Shown here piece by piece: positions 29,726 through 39,000 of a stretch of DNA of 64,000 bases (positions within the stretch are counted from its first letter, which is position 1; each line of letters starts with the position of its first letter). The DNA is from an uncultured Acetobacteraceae bacterium (GTDB taxonomy: Bacteria; Pseudomonadota; Alphaproteobacteria; Acetobacterales; Acetobacteraceae). Under the pieces are notes generated by a model. That model was not told where the DNA came from. It was given only the letters and a program-made list of their open reading frames with translations, and searched no databases. The stretch is taken from positions 57,958-121,957 of the forward strand of contig CAMKWS010000002.1 in assembly GCA_946476985.1 (NCBI GenBank), written 5' to 3'. The position numbers were made by a program, and so were the translations under genes.

Positions 29726-30529
29726 CTAAGCTTGGAGCCTTTGCTCTACAATCCCATCTACTAAAACATGCGGTAAGCCACGTGGGCATACCTCTAGCCG
29801 TGTTCGTACACCATACACATTGGCTAAGACCTCAGGCGTAGTGACATCCATCACGCCACCTTGAGCCAAAGAAGCCCCTTCGCGCATATACACAACATCA
29901 TCTGCGCGTTGCAGAGCAATATTGAGATCATGCACCACTAGCAATGTAACCATGCCACGCTTTTGAGTCTCACGGCGGACAACATCCATAACCGCAAACT
30001 GATAGTGAAGATCCAACGCGCTGAGAGGCTCATCAAGCAATAAAAGAGCCGGACGACGCACCAAGGCCTGCGCTAAGCCTACCAATTGCCGCTGCCCTCC
30101 GGAAAGCTCATCCATATAGCGCAAAGCAAGTGAGCCAATACCAAGCTCTTCAAGAACGTCAGCGCTCTCCTGCAAAGCACGCTCAGCAGAGACAGCCTCA
30201 CCTGCACGTCGTGCGACCATTATCGCTTCAATAACTTGCAAATGAACCGTTGGAGGTAATGTTTGCGGTAGATACGCCGCCAACTTAGCCCGCTCACCTA
30301 AGGAGAGAGACGCAAGATCTTTACCTCCCAAAATCACTTGTCCATTCGAAGCTGTTAATCCTGCAATTGCCCGCAGAAAAGTAGACTTTCCTGAACCATT
30401 CGGCCCTAAAAGAGCTGTCACACGCCCTGGCGCTATCGGGTTAAGGCTAATGCCGTGCAGAATCTTCCTACGTCCGTACTTTACGCAAAGACCTTGAACT
30501 TGCAGTAAACCCTCTTGGTGCTCTGCCAT
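29726..30529 (-). CDS. Iron-complex ABC transporter, ATP-binding protein
   Basis: Cytoplasmic ATPase of a FecBCD/BtuD-type importer, 267 residues. Walker A is LLGPNGSGKSTFLRAI near residue 45. The Q-loop region reads AAYLPQTLPP. The ABC signature is DELSGGQRQLVGLAQAL and Walker B is LLLDEPLSALD. The H-loop is LLVVHDLNIAL. It starts one base after the permease stop, so the three genes form one operon. The substrate may be ferric siderophore, haem or cobalamin; the Fur box upstream of the operon favours iron. Confidence 0.93.
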   Translation of the reverse strand: MAEHQEGLLQVQGLCVKYGRRKILHGISLNPIAPGRVTALLGPNGSGKSTFLRAIAGLTASNGQVILGGKDLASLSLGERAKLAAYLPQTLPPTVHLQVIEAIMVARRAGEAVSAERALQESADVLEELGIGSLALRYMDELSGGQRQLVGLAQALVRRPALLLLDEPLSALDLHYQFAVMDVVRRETQKRGMVTLLVVHDLNIALQRADDVVYMREGASLAQGGVMDVTTPEVLANVYGVRTRLEVCPRGLPHVLVDGIVEQRLQA

Positions 30530-30530
30530 C

Positions 30531-31625
30531 TCAGGCCCCTCTCTTCAAAACAACCGTGAGGAAAAACGGAATACCAACAAGCGAGGTCACAATCCCTACA
30601 GGGATTACCACACCAGGCAAAATATTCTTCGCCGCAATAGACGCCAGCGACATGATTAAACAGCCGCATAAAGCAGAGCCGGGAAGATAAAAACGATGAT
30701 CCTCCCCTAAAAGGCGGCGTGCAATATGTGGTGCCACAAGCCCTACAAAACCGATTGTCCCCACGAAAGACACCGCCAACGCAGAAAGGATACTAATCCG
30801 CAATAGGGACATCATCCTCAGCCGTGGAACATCCACCCCATAACTTGCTGCACGGTCCTCTCCCAAACGCAGAGCCGTTAAAGCTGGAGCTGCGCGCAAA
30901 CTGAAAGGCAATACAACGGCACAGCCAATCGCCAAGACTAAAATCTTACCCCAATCTGCCCTCGTTAGACTGCCCATCGTCCAAAAAACTAACGACTGCA
31001 AGGCATCTTCATCCGCAACAAACTGCATCAATGAGACAAGAGCATGAAAGGTAAAGACAAGAGCGATGCCAAAAAGAACAACCATCGCCGTAGAATGGCC
31101 ACGCATACGTGCAACCAGCTCCAACAAGAACGCAGAGCCTACCGCAAAAATAAATGCCTCAAATGGAACCATCCAGTTCTCTGGCACGTAAGGAAGTTGC
31201 CATTGTAGAACAATAGCTAAAGACGCCCCAAACGCCGCAGCTGCAGAAACCCCAAGCGTATATGGACTTGCCAAAGGGTTATCCAGTACGGTTTGCATCT
31301 CACCACCTGAGATACCGAGAGCAATCCCCACCAATCCTGCCATGACGGCATAAGGCAAGCGGATATGCCACACAATAACAGCATTTGTGCCTTCATGAGG
31401 GTGCAGTAAGGCCTGCAAAATGGCCCGTGGCCCTAATCCAGCCGGCCCCAATGAGAAATCCAGCAAGAAGGATAAAACAATCAGCACACTTATAGACAAC
31501 AAGATCGCTACACGATGGCGGGTCAACTTAGCGTAGGATAATCTTATCCCCGTCAAACGTACCGCCAACTTATTTAGCTCCGCTGATTGTTCTTCTACCG
31601 CACCCGACATGTTCTTATTTGGCAT
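30531..31625 (-). CDS. Iron-complex ABC transporter, FecCD-family permease
   Basis: Inner-membrane permease of 364 residues with eight to ten hydrophobic segments. The FecCD pattern is clear: SGGEMQTVLDNPLASPYTLG near residue 105 and FVGLVAPHIARRLLGEDHR near residue 290, the EAA-like coupling helix. It overlaps the end of the binding-protein gene by 11 bases; an alternative ATG five codons in (31610) would remove the overlap. A single permease gene suggests a homodimer. Confidence 0.93.
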   Translation of the reverse strand: MPNKNMSGAVEEQSAELNKLAVRLTGIRLSYAKLTRHRVAILLSISVLIVLSFLLDFSLGPAGLGPRAILQALLHPHEGTNAVIVWHIRLPYAVMAGLVGIALGISGGEMQTVLDNPLASPYTLGVSAAAAFGASLAIVLQWQLPYVPENWMVPFEAFIFAVGSAFLLELVARMRGHSTAMVVLFGIALVFTFHALVSLMQFVADEDALQSLVFWTMGSLTRADWGKILVLAIGCAVVLPFSLRAAPALTALRLGEDRAASYGVDVPRLRMMSLLRISILSALAVSFVGTIGFVGLVAPHIARRLLGEDHRFYLPGSALCGCLIMSLASIAAKNILPGVVIPVGIVTSLVGIPFFLTVVLKRGA

Positions 31626-32754
31626 CCGCCTTGATCCAATACGTCCCGCTGACAGGCAAAGCTGTAAAGCGACTCTGGATCTCCCGACGATCAGCCTCTG
31701 GATCGAGCCCCTTGAAACGCTCAGGGTAGAACCATTTTGCCATCACCTCAATAGCTAGAATATTGAAGGGGCTGTCATAAAAGGTATGCCAAATCCCATA
31801 AGCACGGCCATTACTTACGGCTTTGAGCCCAGCTAGCTCTGGCGCCTGTAGCAATTTCTTTAATGAGGCACGCGCAAGATCTTCCGTTACCTGTGCCCCC
31901 ATTTTTAGCCCCGGGCCACTATTTCCCGGGCCACGGGTTCCATCTAAAATCAACACATCTGGATTTTGAGCAATCACCATTTCTGCGGAGACTTCACCCA
32001 AATAACCGGGCAATAAAGATGCGGCGATATTACGGCCACCTGCGACTTCAATAAACGCCCCCATATTACCCCGCCCTGCTGTATGGCAGCAGCTTTGGCG
32101 AGCACCAGCAAGCATATTGATAAAAACAGTCGGCCGTTGAGCCTCTGGAATCGTCTCCACAACACGCCGAATAGCCTGCAAACGCCCTTCATAAAACTGA
32201 CTATACGCCTCAGCTTCAGCTTCACGTCCAAGCACTTGCCCTAAGATACGCATGCTTGGCACGGTTGTTTTAACCGGATCTTGCCTAAAATCGACGAAGA
32301 CAACAGGAATATGCGCTGAACGTAAACGGCTCACAATCTCGCTAGCCTGCCCAGGACCATGACCTGTCGTACTAAAAATAGCTAGATCTGGGTGAAGATC
32401 GAGTATCTTTTCAGGGCTAATTGTATCTGCCGTTGTGCGACCAATAACCCCCACCTTCTCCGCCTGTGGGAAGGTCTTGAGCATTTGCTCATAGCTTTGT
32501 TTATCCGCCTCACGGAATTCACCCTGCCAACCGACAACACGGTCAAACAGGTGCCCCCCCTCTAGCGGCTCAAGAGCGTAAATTAATCGTCCTTCTCCAA
32601 GAACAATCCGCTTAGGATGCTCAGGGACAGACACAATATGCCCGGTAATATCTGTGACATCTTTTGCCTGCGCCCGCGGGCAAAGCATTGTACTGCCAGC
32701 CCAAAAGGCCAAAACAGCACCAGCGACATGGACAGCTGACTTCAGAGAAACCAT
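31615..32754 (-). CDS. Iron-complex ABC transporter, periplasmic binding protein
   Basis: Class III substrate-binding protein of 379 residues that delivers the ligand to the permease. The N terminus is a Sec signal with a likely cleavage after AQA. The mature start KDVTDITGHIVSVPEHPKRI is typical of the FecB/BtuF family. Later blocks DLAIFSTTG, RGNMGAFIEVAGG and AQNPDVLILDGT follow the family pattern. There is no lipobox, so it is probably soluble in the periplasm. It is the first gene of the operon and has a Fur-box match about 80-97 bp upstream. Confidence 0.92.
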   Translation of the reverse strand: MVSLKSAVHVAGAVLAFWAGSTMLCPRAQAKDVTDITGHIVSVPEHPKRIVLGEGRLIYALEPLEGGHLFDRVVGWQGEFREADKQSYEQMLKTFPQAEKVGVIGRTTADTISPEKILDLHPDLAIFSTTGHGPGQASEIVSRLRSAHIPVVFVDFRQDPVKTTVPSMRILGQVLGREAEAEAYSQFYEGRLQAIRRVVETIPEAQRPTVFINMLAGARQSCCHTAGRGNMGAFIEVAGGRNIAASLLPGYLGEVSAEMVIAQNPDVLILDGTRGPGNSGPGLKMGAQVTEDLARASLKKLLQAPELAGLKAVSNGRAYGIWHTFYDSPFNILAIEVMAKWFYPERFKGLDPEADRREIQSRFTALPVSGTYWIKADAK

Positions 32755-32832
32755 TATTTTACGCCTCTGGTTGGAAAGACCCTTATTTTTTCAAGCACTG
32801 CCCGACATTGTGCCCTAAGAGTCTTTCTATTC

Positions 32833-32851
32833 TGAATTAATAATCATTCTC
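32833..32851. promoter_or_regulatory. Candidate Fur box of the iron ABC transporter operon
   Basis: TGAATTAATAATCATTCTC matches 13 of 19 positions of the Fur consensus GATAATGATAATCATTATC, and 9 of the last 10. It is placed where the leftward operon promoter should be. Confidence 0.5.
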
Positions 32852-32913
32852 GAATAGCCACTATAGAAAACCCTCTCTCGTTCTCCAAGAGGCGAATGAT
32901 ATTATCCCATCGT

Positions 32914-33498
32914 CTAACGCTTTTTTCGTAATAAAAGCCTTAAGGCTCCCTGATTCCCTCTATGGCTATGCACAACGCCCAGCACCATCGGCGCAATATC
33001 ACCACGCTGTAACCACAAAGGCAGCTCTTTTCGGATCATCCCGCCACGAGCTCCACTACCTAAGCCTGTTACAATCTCAACACAGCGCCAACCCATCCCC
33101 CGGCTACGCCGCATAAATTGCAAAAAAGCTTCAAACGCATCTTGGACGATATATCCATGCAGATCGAGCTTTGCATCCACACTCATTTGCCCACGCGACA
33201 AACGCCGCCATTGGGTATTATCTAGCCCAGGCACCCGCACGCCAACTTTAGGAGTGTGCAATTTATGAAGGATTTTAGGCGGTGATGCAGCCACCCTATC
33301 TCGCACCAATACAGACATAGCAGGCTGGCGATATAGTGCATCCACCTTATCTGCCGACATCACCTCAGACTGCTGCCGTTTTTGTATAGAAGACGGAGGA
33401 GGAGCATCCATTTTATTACGAGACCGCAGAGGCGCAACATCCTGCATCGCCTTACTCCACAAGGCGACTTCATCCTCTCCTAATGTTCGTCTCGCCAC
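32914..33498 (-). CDS. Smr-domain protein
   Basis: A 194-residue protein. The first half is a low-conservation basic linker. The second half is a Smr (small MutS-related) domain with VDAKLDLHGYIVQDAFEAF and the loop VTGLGSGARGGMIRKELPLW. Smr domains nick DNA or bind RNA. In alphaproteobacteria this gene usually sits next to mltA in a block with secB and a Tim44-like gene. Here a DNA methyltransferase gene lies between it and mltA, 19 bp away. Confidence 0.88.
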   Translation of the reverse strand: MARRTLGEDEVALWSKAMQDVAPLRSRNKMDAPPPSSIQKRQQSEVMSADKVDALYRQPAMSVLVRDRVAASPPKILHKLHTPKVGVRVPGLDNTQWRRLSRGQMSVDAKLDLHGYIVQDAFEAFLQFMRRSRGMGWRCVEIVTGLGSGARGGMIRKELPLWLQRGDIAPMVLGVVHSHRGNQGALRLLLRKKR

Positions 33499-33517
33499 AA
33501 TGAACTATCCCAATTAC

Positions 33518-34330
33518 TTATCCGGTCTGCTGCAGCATAGAGCGTAAACGCTTTCGTGCAATACGCACATAGCCTGTATCTGACTCAATCCCGATACCCC
33601 TCACGCCTAAGGACTCTGCCGCAATTAAACTTGTCCCTGTGCCCATAAAGGGGTCCAGCACGACCATATCCGACCGTACACCATGCAGACGAATACAACG
33701 TTCCGGCAAGGCAACCGGAAACGTACTAGGATGACTAAACCGCGCTGTTTTACTCCGCACAGTTTCATATGGAATATACCATGTATCCCCACGGCAACGA
33801 CGGTCTTCGCCATGTTGGCGGCGAGGAATATTCGTTTTGTCCGTAAAAGGCACCCCTGCGCCCAAACGGTCTATCTCTACATCCCCACGTTTAGTCAAAT
33901 GAAACACATGCTCATGATTACGATTGACGTAACGCGAAGAATTCACCGGCTTAAAATGCCCGTAGGTTATCTCCCCTACGGCAATAGATTTCACCCATGA
34001 AATATGATTCTGAAGGTTAAAAATCTCACGCAACCGCACCATAAGCTCAAAAGGAAGCCACGGCTGTGCTGATGAACCGGCAATATTGAGAAAGAAAGAC
34101 CCATCATCCCTCATGACGCGCGCTATCTTACGACAGATCGCCTCCATCCATGTGAGATAATTTTCTTCTGAAAGGCTATCCTTATAGCTTCGATAAGCCA
34201 AACCTAAATTATAGGGAGGAGACGTTACAACAACATCTACACTCCCTATCGGCATACGGCGCATAACGCTAAGGCAATCTCCCCGTATAAGAGAATGACA
34301 TCCTAGCGCTTCGCGCCGCGCACGAATCAT
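33518..34330 (-). CDS. Orphan beta-class DNA amino-methyltransferase
   Basis: SAM-dependent DNA methyltransferase of 270 residues. Catalytic motif IV is VVTSPPYNLGLAY near residue 34, and the SAM-binding FxGxG motif is DPFMGTGTSLIAAESLG near the C terminus. That order defines the beta class. The SPPY form is commoner in N4-cytosine enzymes, whereas CcrM-type adenine enzymes have DPPY, so m4C is favoured but m6A is possible. The FSHPSTFPVALPERCIRLHG segment is conserved in this class. No restriction endonuclease is nearby. It overlaps the mltA stop by four bases, so it is co-translated with a cell-wall gene. The target site is unknown. Confidence 0.88.
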   Translation of the reverse strand: MIRARREALGCHSLIRGDCLSVMRRMPIGSVDVVVTSPPYNLGLAYRSYKDSLSEENYLTWMEAICRKIARVMRDDGSFFLNIAGSSAQPWLPFELMVRLREIFNLQNHISWVKSIAVGEITYGHFKPVNSSRYVNRNHEHVFHLTKRGDVEIDRLGAGVPFTDKTNIPRRQHGEDRRCRGDTWYIPYETVRSKTARFSHPSTFPVALPERCIRLHGVRSDMVVLDPFMGTGTSLIAAESLGVRGIGIESDTGYVRIARKRLRSMLQQTG

Positions 34331-35526
34331 TTACCTGTATGTCCCACAGGCTGTGATACAGCGATGTCCTCTCCAACAGGCACAGCCATTGGACGTGGAA
34401 TGAAAAGAACCATTTTCCCGTGACTTTTTAAGTTGCCAGCGATGAGCTGAGCGTCACGTCCCCATCCCACAAACAAGTCACCACGCCCGGCGCCGCGCAC
34501 GTCACTGCCAGTATCTTGGGCAAATACCGTATGTTGGAAGTTAAATGACTGCCCTAAAGCATTATTCATGACTGTATCGACCCAAATAGGCAGGCCATAA
34601 CCAACAAGGCGCTTATCAATCGCCATAGAACGCCATGGAGTTAATGGTAGGCCAAATGCTCCGAGTGGCCCCTCTTGCTCACTACGCTCTACAATGCGGA
34701 AAAAGACATAGCTTGGGTTCTCTTCCAGCACAGTTTGCACTTGGTCGGGATGAGCCATAAGCCATGCACGGATACTCTCTGCATTAACATCTTCTGGCTT
34801 CATGTAACCGCGTTTAATCAAAACACGGCCAATCGGAACATAAGGGTGCCCATTACGTCCGTCATACCCTACAAATACATGCCGACCACCTTTTAAGCGC
34901 AGCCGCCCAGACCCCTGTGTCTGTAAGAACAGCAAATCCACCGGGCTCTTTACCCAAGCGATCTCAAGCCCTTTCCCTTCCAAAGAGCCAGAATCAATTG
35001 TGGCACGGTCATCATAAGGACGGAAAACAGAATTCACCCAACGCCCAAATACAAGCTCACCATCCTCATCGCTACCACGCAACAAGTCTGTTGGACGCTG
35101 ATAAACTGGCGTCTGATAAGCCCCACCACGGGTCAGAGACGCCTCTACTTCAGGGTCATAGTAGCCTGTATAAAACGCCTGATCGACCACCTGATAAGGC
35201 TGGAACCACGCCTCAAAGAAACGCCGCGCATCAGCCTCTTTGATACGATCATTGGGAACAGACGCACAAACGCCTTTCCAATCCCGTACTCTACGTCCAT
35301 GAGGTAGAGAGTATGTCCCACCTAAAAAGGTCTCTGCTGGCAAACGTGCCATACGCTGGCACTCTGCCCGCACCATAGAGACCAATTTTACATGGTCGTC
35401 CTGCCCCCAACCGACAAGATCTTTAAACTCCACCGGTCCTGCTGCCATTTTACCAGATGGCGCTCCAGGCATACAGCCCGCCAGAGATAATGCCATAGTT
35501 ATAGGGAGAAGATAACGTTTCATCAT
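34327..35526 (-). CDS. mltA: Membrane-bound lytic murein transglycosylase A
   Basis: Outer-membrane lipoprotein that cleaves peptidoglycan with formation of 1,6-anhydromuramic acid. About 399 residues. The lipobox is LAGC after MMKRYLLPITMALS; I choose the ATG at 35526, one codon before a second ATG. The MltA domain shows FYTGYYDPEVEASLTRGGAY. The C-terminal 3D domain is FAQDTGSDVRGAGRGDLFVGWG and includes the catalytic Asp. It lies downstream of the Tim44-like gene and overlaps the methyltransferase gene. Confidence 0.95.
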   Translation of the reverse strand: MMKRYLLPITMALSLAGCMPGAPSGKMAAGPVEFKDLVGWGQDDHVKLVSMVRAECQRMARLPAETFLGGTYSLPHGRRVRDWKGVCASVPNDRIKEADARRFFEAWFQPYQVVDQAFYTGYYDPEVEASLTRGGAYQTPVYQRPTDLLRGSDEDGELVFGRWVNSVFRPYDDRATIDSGSLEGKGLEIAWVKSPVDLLFLQTQGSGRLRLKGGRHVFVGYDGRNGHPYVPIGRVLIKRGYMKPEDVNAESIRAWLMAHPDQVQTVLEENPSYVFFRIVERSEQEGPLGAFGLPLTPWRSMAIDKRLVGYGLPIWVDTVMNNALGQSFNFQHTVFAQDTGSDVRGAGRGDLFVGWGRDAQLIAGNLKSHGKMVLFIPRPMAVPVGEDIAVSQPVGHTGK

Positions 35527-35622
35527 ACTAGACCACCAGCAGCCAGCCCATGAGACCAAGCTAATCACATATGAAGCCTCTTTTATTACCTAAAAAAGAC
35601 TTTCTTCCAACGCTTAACAGCG

Positions 35623-36342
35623 TCAACCTACCGCAGTTGCGGAAACTTTCCATGTACCATCAGAGTCACATTCAAACGTCCACACGTCTTGGAACTCTGT
35701 TAAAGCCTTTGTCCCTTCTATGAGGACAGCTTTATCATCTTCACAATAACTCACTTGCCATGAAGTAATCTTCACTCCAAGACGACATACCGCACTATCT
35801 ACAGCTTCATCAGCTGGCGCTGCTTCCACAGATTGTGCCGAAACAATTTGCAACTTCTCAATTTGTTTGAGCTCTAATTGCATACGGCTACCCAGCTTTG
35901 CGCGCTGCGTTAATGCAGCCTCAAAAGCAGCTAACACACTCGGCGTAAGATATTTTGCCAACGCAGCACGATCAGCACCAGCAAATGCCTTCACCGTGTG
36001 GGTGAAGATCTCTTCTGCTTTTTTAAGGAAAACATCAGCAGAAAAACCAGCAACAACTCCGCTAATCTGCTGCAGTTCCTGCCCTAATGAACTCTCTTTC
36101 GCCGGTAAATCATAGTCTGTTGCCTTCCGTTCCGGCCCTACCTGATTTGGTAATGGCGGCGGCGTTAGCACAGGCTTCCCCGGTCCTGCGGCTGTTTTCC
36201 CACCAACTTGCTTCAAAGACAAAGGCTCCTGCTTTTCAGGTGCCTGCGCTCCGATCCGGCGTCCCAGCACAAAAAACACAGCACACCCTACGATAAGGGC
36301 CAATACAGCCCACAAAACGATATCCCAAGGGAAATTCGCCAT
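35623..36342 (-). CDS. Tim44-like (TimA) inner-membrane protein
   Basis: A 239-residue protein. The start at 36342 (MANFPWDIVLWAVLALIVGC) gives one N-terminal membrane anchor, then a Pro-rich linker, then a Tim44-like domain from about residue 90 (GFSADVFLKKAEEIFTHTV). Tim44 domains of mitochondria dock the import motor. The bacterial protein is thought to act at the inner membrane, with no settled role. The gene is divergent from secB, as in many alphaproteobacteria. Confidence 0.87.
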   Translation of the reverse strand: MANFPWDIVLWAVLALIVGCAVFFVLGRRIGAQAPEKQEPLSLKQVGGKTAAGPGKPVLTPPPLPNQVGPERKATDYDLPAKESSLGQELQQISGVVAGFSADVFLKKAEEIFTHTVKAFAGADRAALAKYLTPSVLAAFEAALTQRAKLGSRMQLELKQIEKLQIVSAQSVEAAPADEAVDSAVCRLGVKITSWQVSYCEDDKAVLIEGTKALTEFQDVWTFECDSDGTWKVSATAVG

Positions 36343-36619
36343 TCTCTGTCCTAAACAATCATTAGTAGAAAGCCTCACCACAGACTCTCCCAAAATTTAT
36401 ATCCCCTAAGTAGGCTGCCTCAGCGATAATCTCAAGCGTTGCCAGAAAAAGACCGATATTCTGTTAGAACATTCCTACACCTTGGCCCTCAGGACAAGAC
36501 ATGCTACCGCATATAAATAAATTGTGGAGTAACCTAATATAGGGCTAACATCCATCATACTGGACGATGTAACGCTTCACTCACCCATTTCTAACCTCTC
36601 AGCCTCGGAATAGTATCTT

Positions 36620-37123
36620 ATGTCAGACACCGCAGCAGACAACGCACCACCAGCCCTCCCATTGGCTATCAATTTACAATACACCAAAGACCTCTCCTTT
36701 GAGGTGCCTCGTGGTGCAGCGACTTTTGCATCCCTGCAAAGCGCTCCTCAGGTAGGCGTGAATATTGACGTCCAAGCCAACAAAATTGATGCAGAGCAGT
36801 CAATTTATGAAGTGACACTCTCCATCCGTGCAGAAGCAACAGAACCTCCAGCTGAAGGCAGCACACAAGCAGGCCCTGTCGTCTTCATTACAGAGATCGC
36901 TTACGCAGCTATTGTAACACTAGAAAATCCGCCAGAAGAGATCATCGAGCCTATCCTACTGGTAGAAGTTCCTCGTTTGATCTTCCCATTCGCACGGGCA
37001 ATTGTCAGCGATGTAACACGCGATGGTGGCTTCCCACCAATCGTTCTTCAGCCCATCGACTTTACGGCTTTGTGGCAAGCAAAACGGGAACAGAACTTCC
37101 CAGAACCTGCAGGCGAAGCATAA
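36620..37123 (+). CDS. secB: Protein-export chaperone SecB
   Basis: Tetrameric cytosolic chaperone that hands unfolded preproteins to SecA. 167 residues. The core pattern is LAINLQYTKDLSFEVPRGA. The C-terminal ILLVEVPRLIFPFARAIVSDV and the GGFPPIVLQPIDFTALW block are diagnostic. It is followed by a strong terminator and stands alone on this strand. Confidence 0.98.
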   Translation: MSDTAADNAPPALPLAINLQYTKDLSFEVPRGAATFASLQSAPQVGVNIDVQANKIDAEQSIYEVTLSIRAEATEPPAEGSTQAGPVVFITEIAYAAIVTLENPPEEIIEPILLVEVPRLIFPFARAIVSDVTRDGGFPPIVLQPIDFTALWQAKREQNFPEPAGEA

Positions 37124-37155
37124 GTCTTACAGCTCCGCAGTTCAGAACTATTTAC

Positions 37156-37189
37156 AAAGGAGAGCTCATAATGAGGGCTCTCCTTTTTT
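37156..37189 (+). terminator. secB terminator
   Basis: Perfect 10-bp stem AAAGGAGAGC (37156-37165) / GCTCTCCTTT (37177-37186), running into six T residues. Confidence 0.9.
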
Positions 37190-37192
37190 CGT

Positions 37193-37873
37193 TTAGATCT
37201 TTCCCAACAGCGATAAGGGTGGCCCGATCTCCACAGCCCCCCACGCCTCATATGAAGCAGCAGTCTCAGCAATTGCTTTGGATAAGCAAATAGCACGACA
37301 CTGCTTTAATGCTGACCTCTGTTCTTGAGTAAGACACTCCATAAAAACACGTACAGTCTCGCTAGAATAGAAAAGGGCAGCTGCCACTTGTGCATCACTT
37401 AAAGCCTCCAGCGCATCCATAGGCAACGCCTCACACGCCCCTACACGATAGGCCTCTACCCTCCGCGCCTGGAGAGCATGCGCTATGTCAGCGCCATAAG
37501 CCTGCCCCTTACGCCCTCGCCCACAAGCAAAAACAAGCCCCGCGCCCCCCAAACCCTTTGCACGGCACAATGCTTCTAATTCTATCTGTGTTCCTGCAGC
37601 GGGCTCAACATGGCGAAAACCAACATCCCGCGCACGCTGCGCCGTAGCACTACCGACAGTTAACAACAAACGTTCACGGTCTTGATGAGCAAGAAACGGT
37701 AAAGCTTGGGCACTTGTAATCGCCACGGCCTCGCAAGATAAATCATCTATCGGGGCAGAAAATGTTATCTGCAAAACCGGACACGCCACAGCACGCCAAC
37801 CTTGCCTCTCTACTGCCTGAGCTGTTTCAGATAACCCCGGCTCCGGCCGAGTAACAAGAACGACCCGGCGCAT
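37193..37873 (-). CDS. hemD: Uroporphyrinogen-III synthase
   Basis: Cyclises hydroxymethylbilane to uroporphyrinogen III in haem synthesis. 226 residues. Sequence conservation in HemD is low; the N-terminal VLVTRPEPGLSETAQAVERQ and the internal VAALFYSSETVRVFMECL are recognisable. Its place directly after hemC (5-bp gap) is the strongest evidence. The short length is normal. Confidence 0.88.
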   Translation of the reverse strand: MRRVVLVTRPEPGLSETAQAVERQGWRAVACPVLQITFSAPIDDLSCEAVAITSAQALPFLAHQDRERLLLTVGSATAQRARDVGFRHVEPAAGTQIELEALCRAKGLGGAGLVFACGRGRKGQAYGADIAHALQARRVEAYRVGACEALPMDALEALSDAQVAAALFYSSETVRVFMECLTQEQRSALKQCRAICLSKAIAETAASYEAWGAVEIGPPLSLLGKI

Positions 37874-37878
37874 AATAT

Positions 37879-38931
37879 TTAAGGCTGCACAATCTTAGCA
37901 AACACATCAGCCGGGGTATCACGCCGTAGCTCACATGCTAGCTCATATCCCATACGAGCTGCATCTTCTGGCAACCCTTCACGCTCCCGTCGCAATAGGA
38001 AGCTGCCATCTTCACTCGCAACAAGACCAGACAGCTCTAAACGGCCATTTTTAATCTGTGCATAGCCTCCAATTGGCGTCCGGCACGAGCCATCAAGCTC
38101 AGCTAATAAAGCCCGCTCCGCCGTAGCTACGGCGCGAGCCTCGGGGTCTTCAATAGCGCTCAACAACTCCCGCAACTCATGGTCGCTCTCACGCACCGTT
38201 ACACCAACAATACCCTGCCCCGCTGCGGGCAACATCACCTCTGGCAAAAGAGGAACATCAATCCGATCTTCCATTCCCAACCGCTTTAGACCCGCATAAG
38301 CAAGCAATGTTGCATCACACTGCCCTGCCCCTAACTTATCCAAACGCGTCTGCACATTACCGCGCAGCAATGTAAAACGAAGGTCAGGACGCACATGCAG
38401 CATCTGTGCTTGCCGCCGCACCGAAGCACACCCCACAAGAGCTCCTTCTGGCAAGCAAGCAAACGGGTCTTGCAGGTCCACATCCACACCCCGTTTTCTA
38501 AGCATCAGCACATCACGCGCATCTTCACGCTTCAATGTACATGCCAACACCAAACCGGGCGGCAAATGTGTCTCAAGGTCCTTTAAACTGTGAACGGCAA
38601 AATCAATGCCCCCTACAGCCAAAAGCTCATGAATCTCTTTAGAGAAGAGCCCCTTTCCACCAACATCTGCAAGACGATCTTTTAAATTAAGATCCCCTGA
38701 TGTTTGCATCTGCTCTTCTTTAAAGGCCCCCATATCACGCAAAACAGGGCAGAAACGTGTCAGCCTTGTTAGGAAATGACGAGTCTGTACCAACGCTAAT
38801 GGCGATGCACGCGTCCCCACACGCAAAGGCAGCTTGCGCCGCTCTGGAGGGGATTTAGCATGGGAACGACGCGCCGCCTCAGCAGCAAGTCTCTGCAAGG
38901 CAGCAGAAGAAGAAGGTGAAGATGCATTCAT
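37879..38931 (-). CDS. hemC: Porphobilinogen deaminase (hydroxymethylbilane synthase)
   Basis: Condenses four porphobilinogens. 350 residues with an N-terminal extension of about 35 residues before PLRVGTRASPLALVQTRHFL. Arg-rich substrate loops include VGCASVRRQAQML and RGNVQTRLDKLGAGQCDA. The dipyrromethane cofactor Cys is in LAELDGSCRTPIGGYA. It is divergent from tsaD with about 70 bp between starts, and paired with hemD downstream. Confidence 0.97.
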   Translation of the reverse strand: MNASSPSSSAALQRLAAEAARRSHAKSPPERRKLPLRVGTRASPLALVQTRHFLTRLTRFCPVLRDMGAFKEEQMQTSGDLNLKDRLADVGGKGLFSKEIHELLAVGGIDFAVHSLKDLETHLPPGLVLACTLKREDARDVLMLRKRGVDVDLQDPFACLPEGALVGCASVRRQAQMLHVRPDLRFTLLRGNVQTRLDKLGAGQCDATLLAYAGLKRLGMEDRIDVPLLPEVMLPAAGQGIVGVTVRESDHELRELLSAIEDPEARAVATAERALLAELDGSCRTPIGGYAQIKNGRLELSGLVASEDGSFLLRREREGLPEDAARMGYELACELRRDTPADVFAKIVQP

Positions 38932-39000
38932 GATGGATATGCATAACCGATTCTTATAGGGGTGTCATGCCTCAAGAGAATTCGTCATAATAGGCACACC

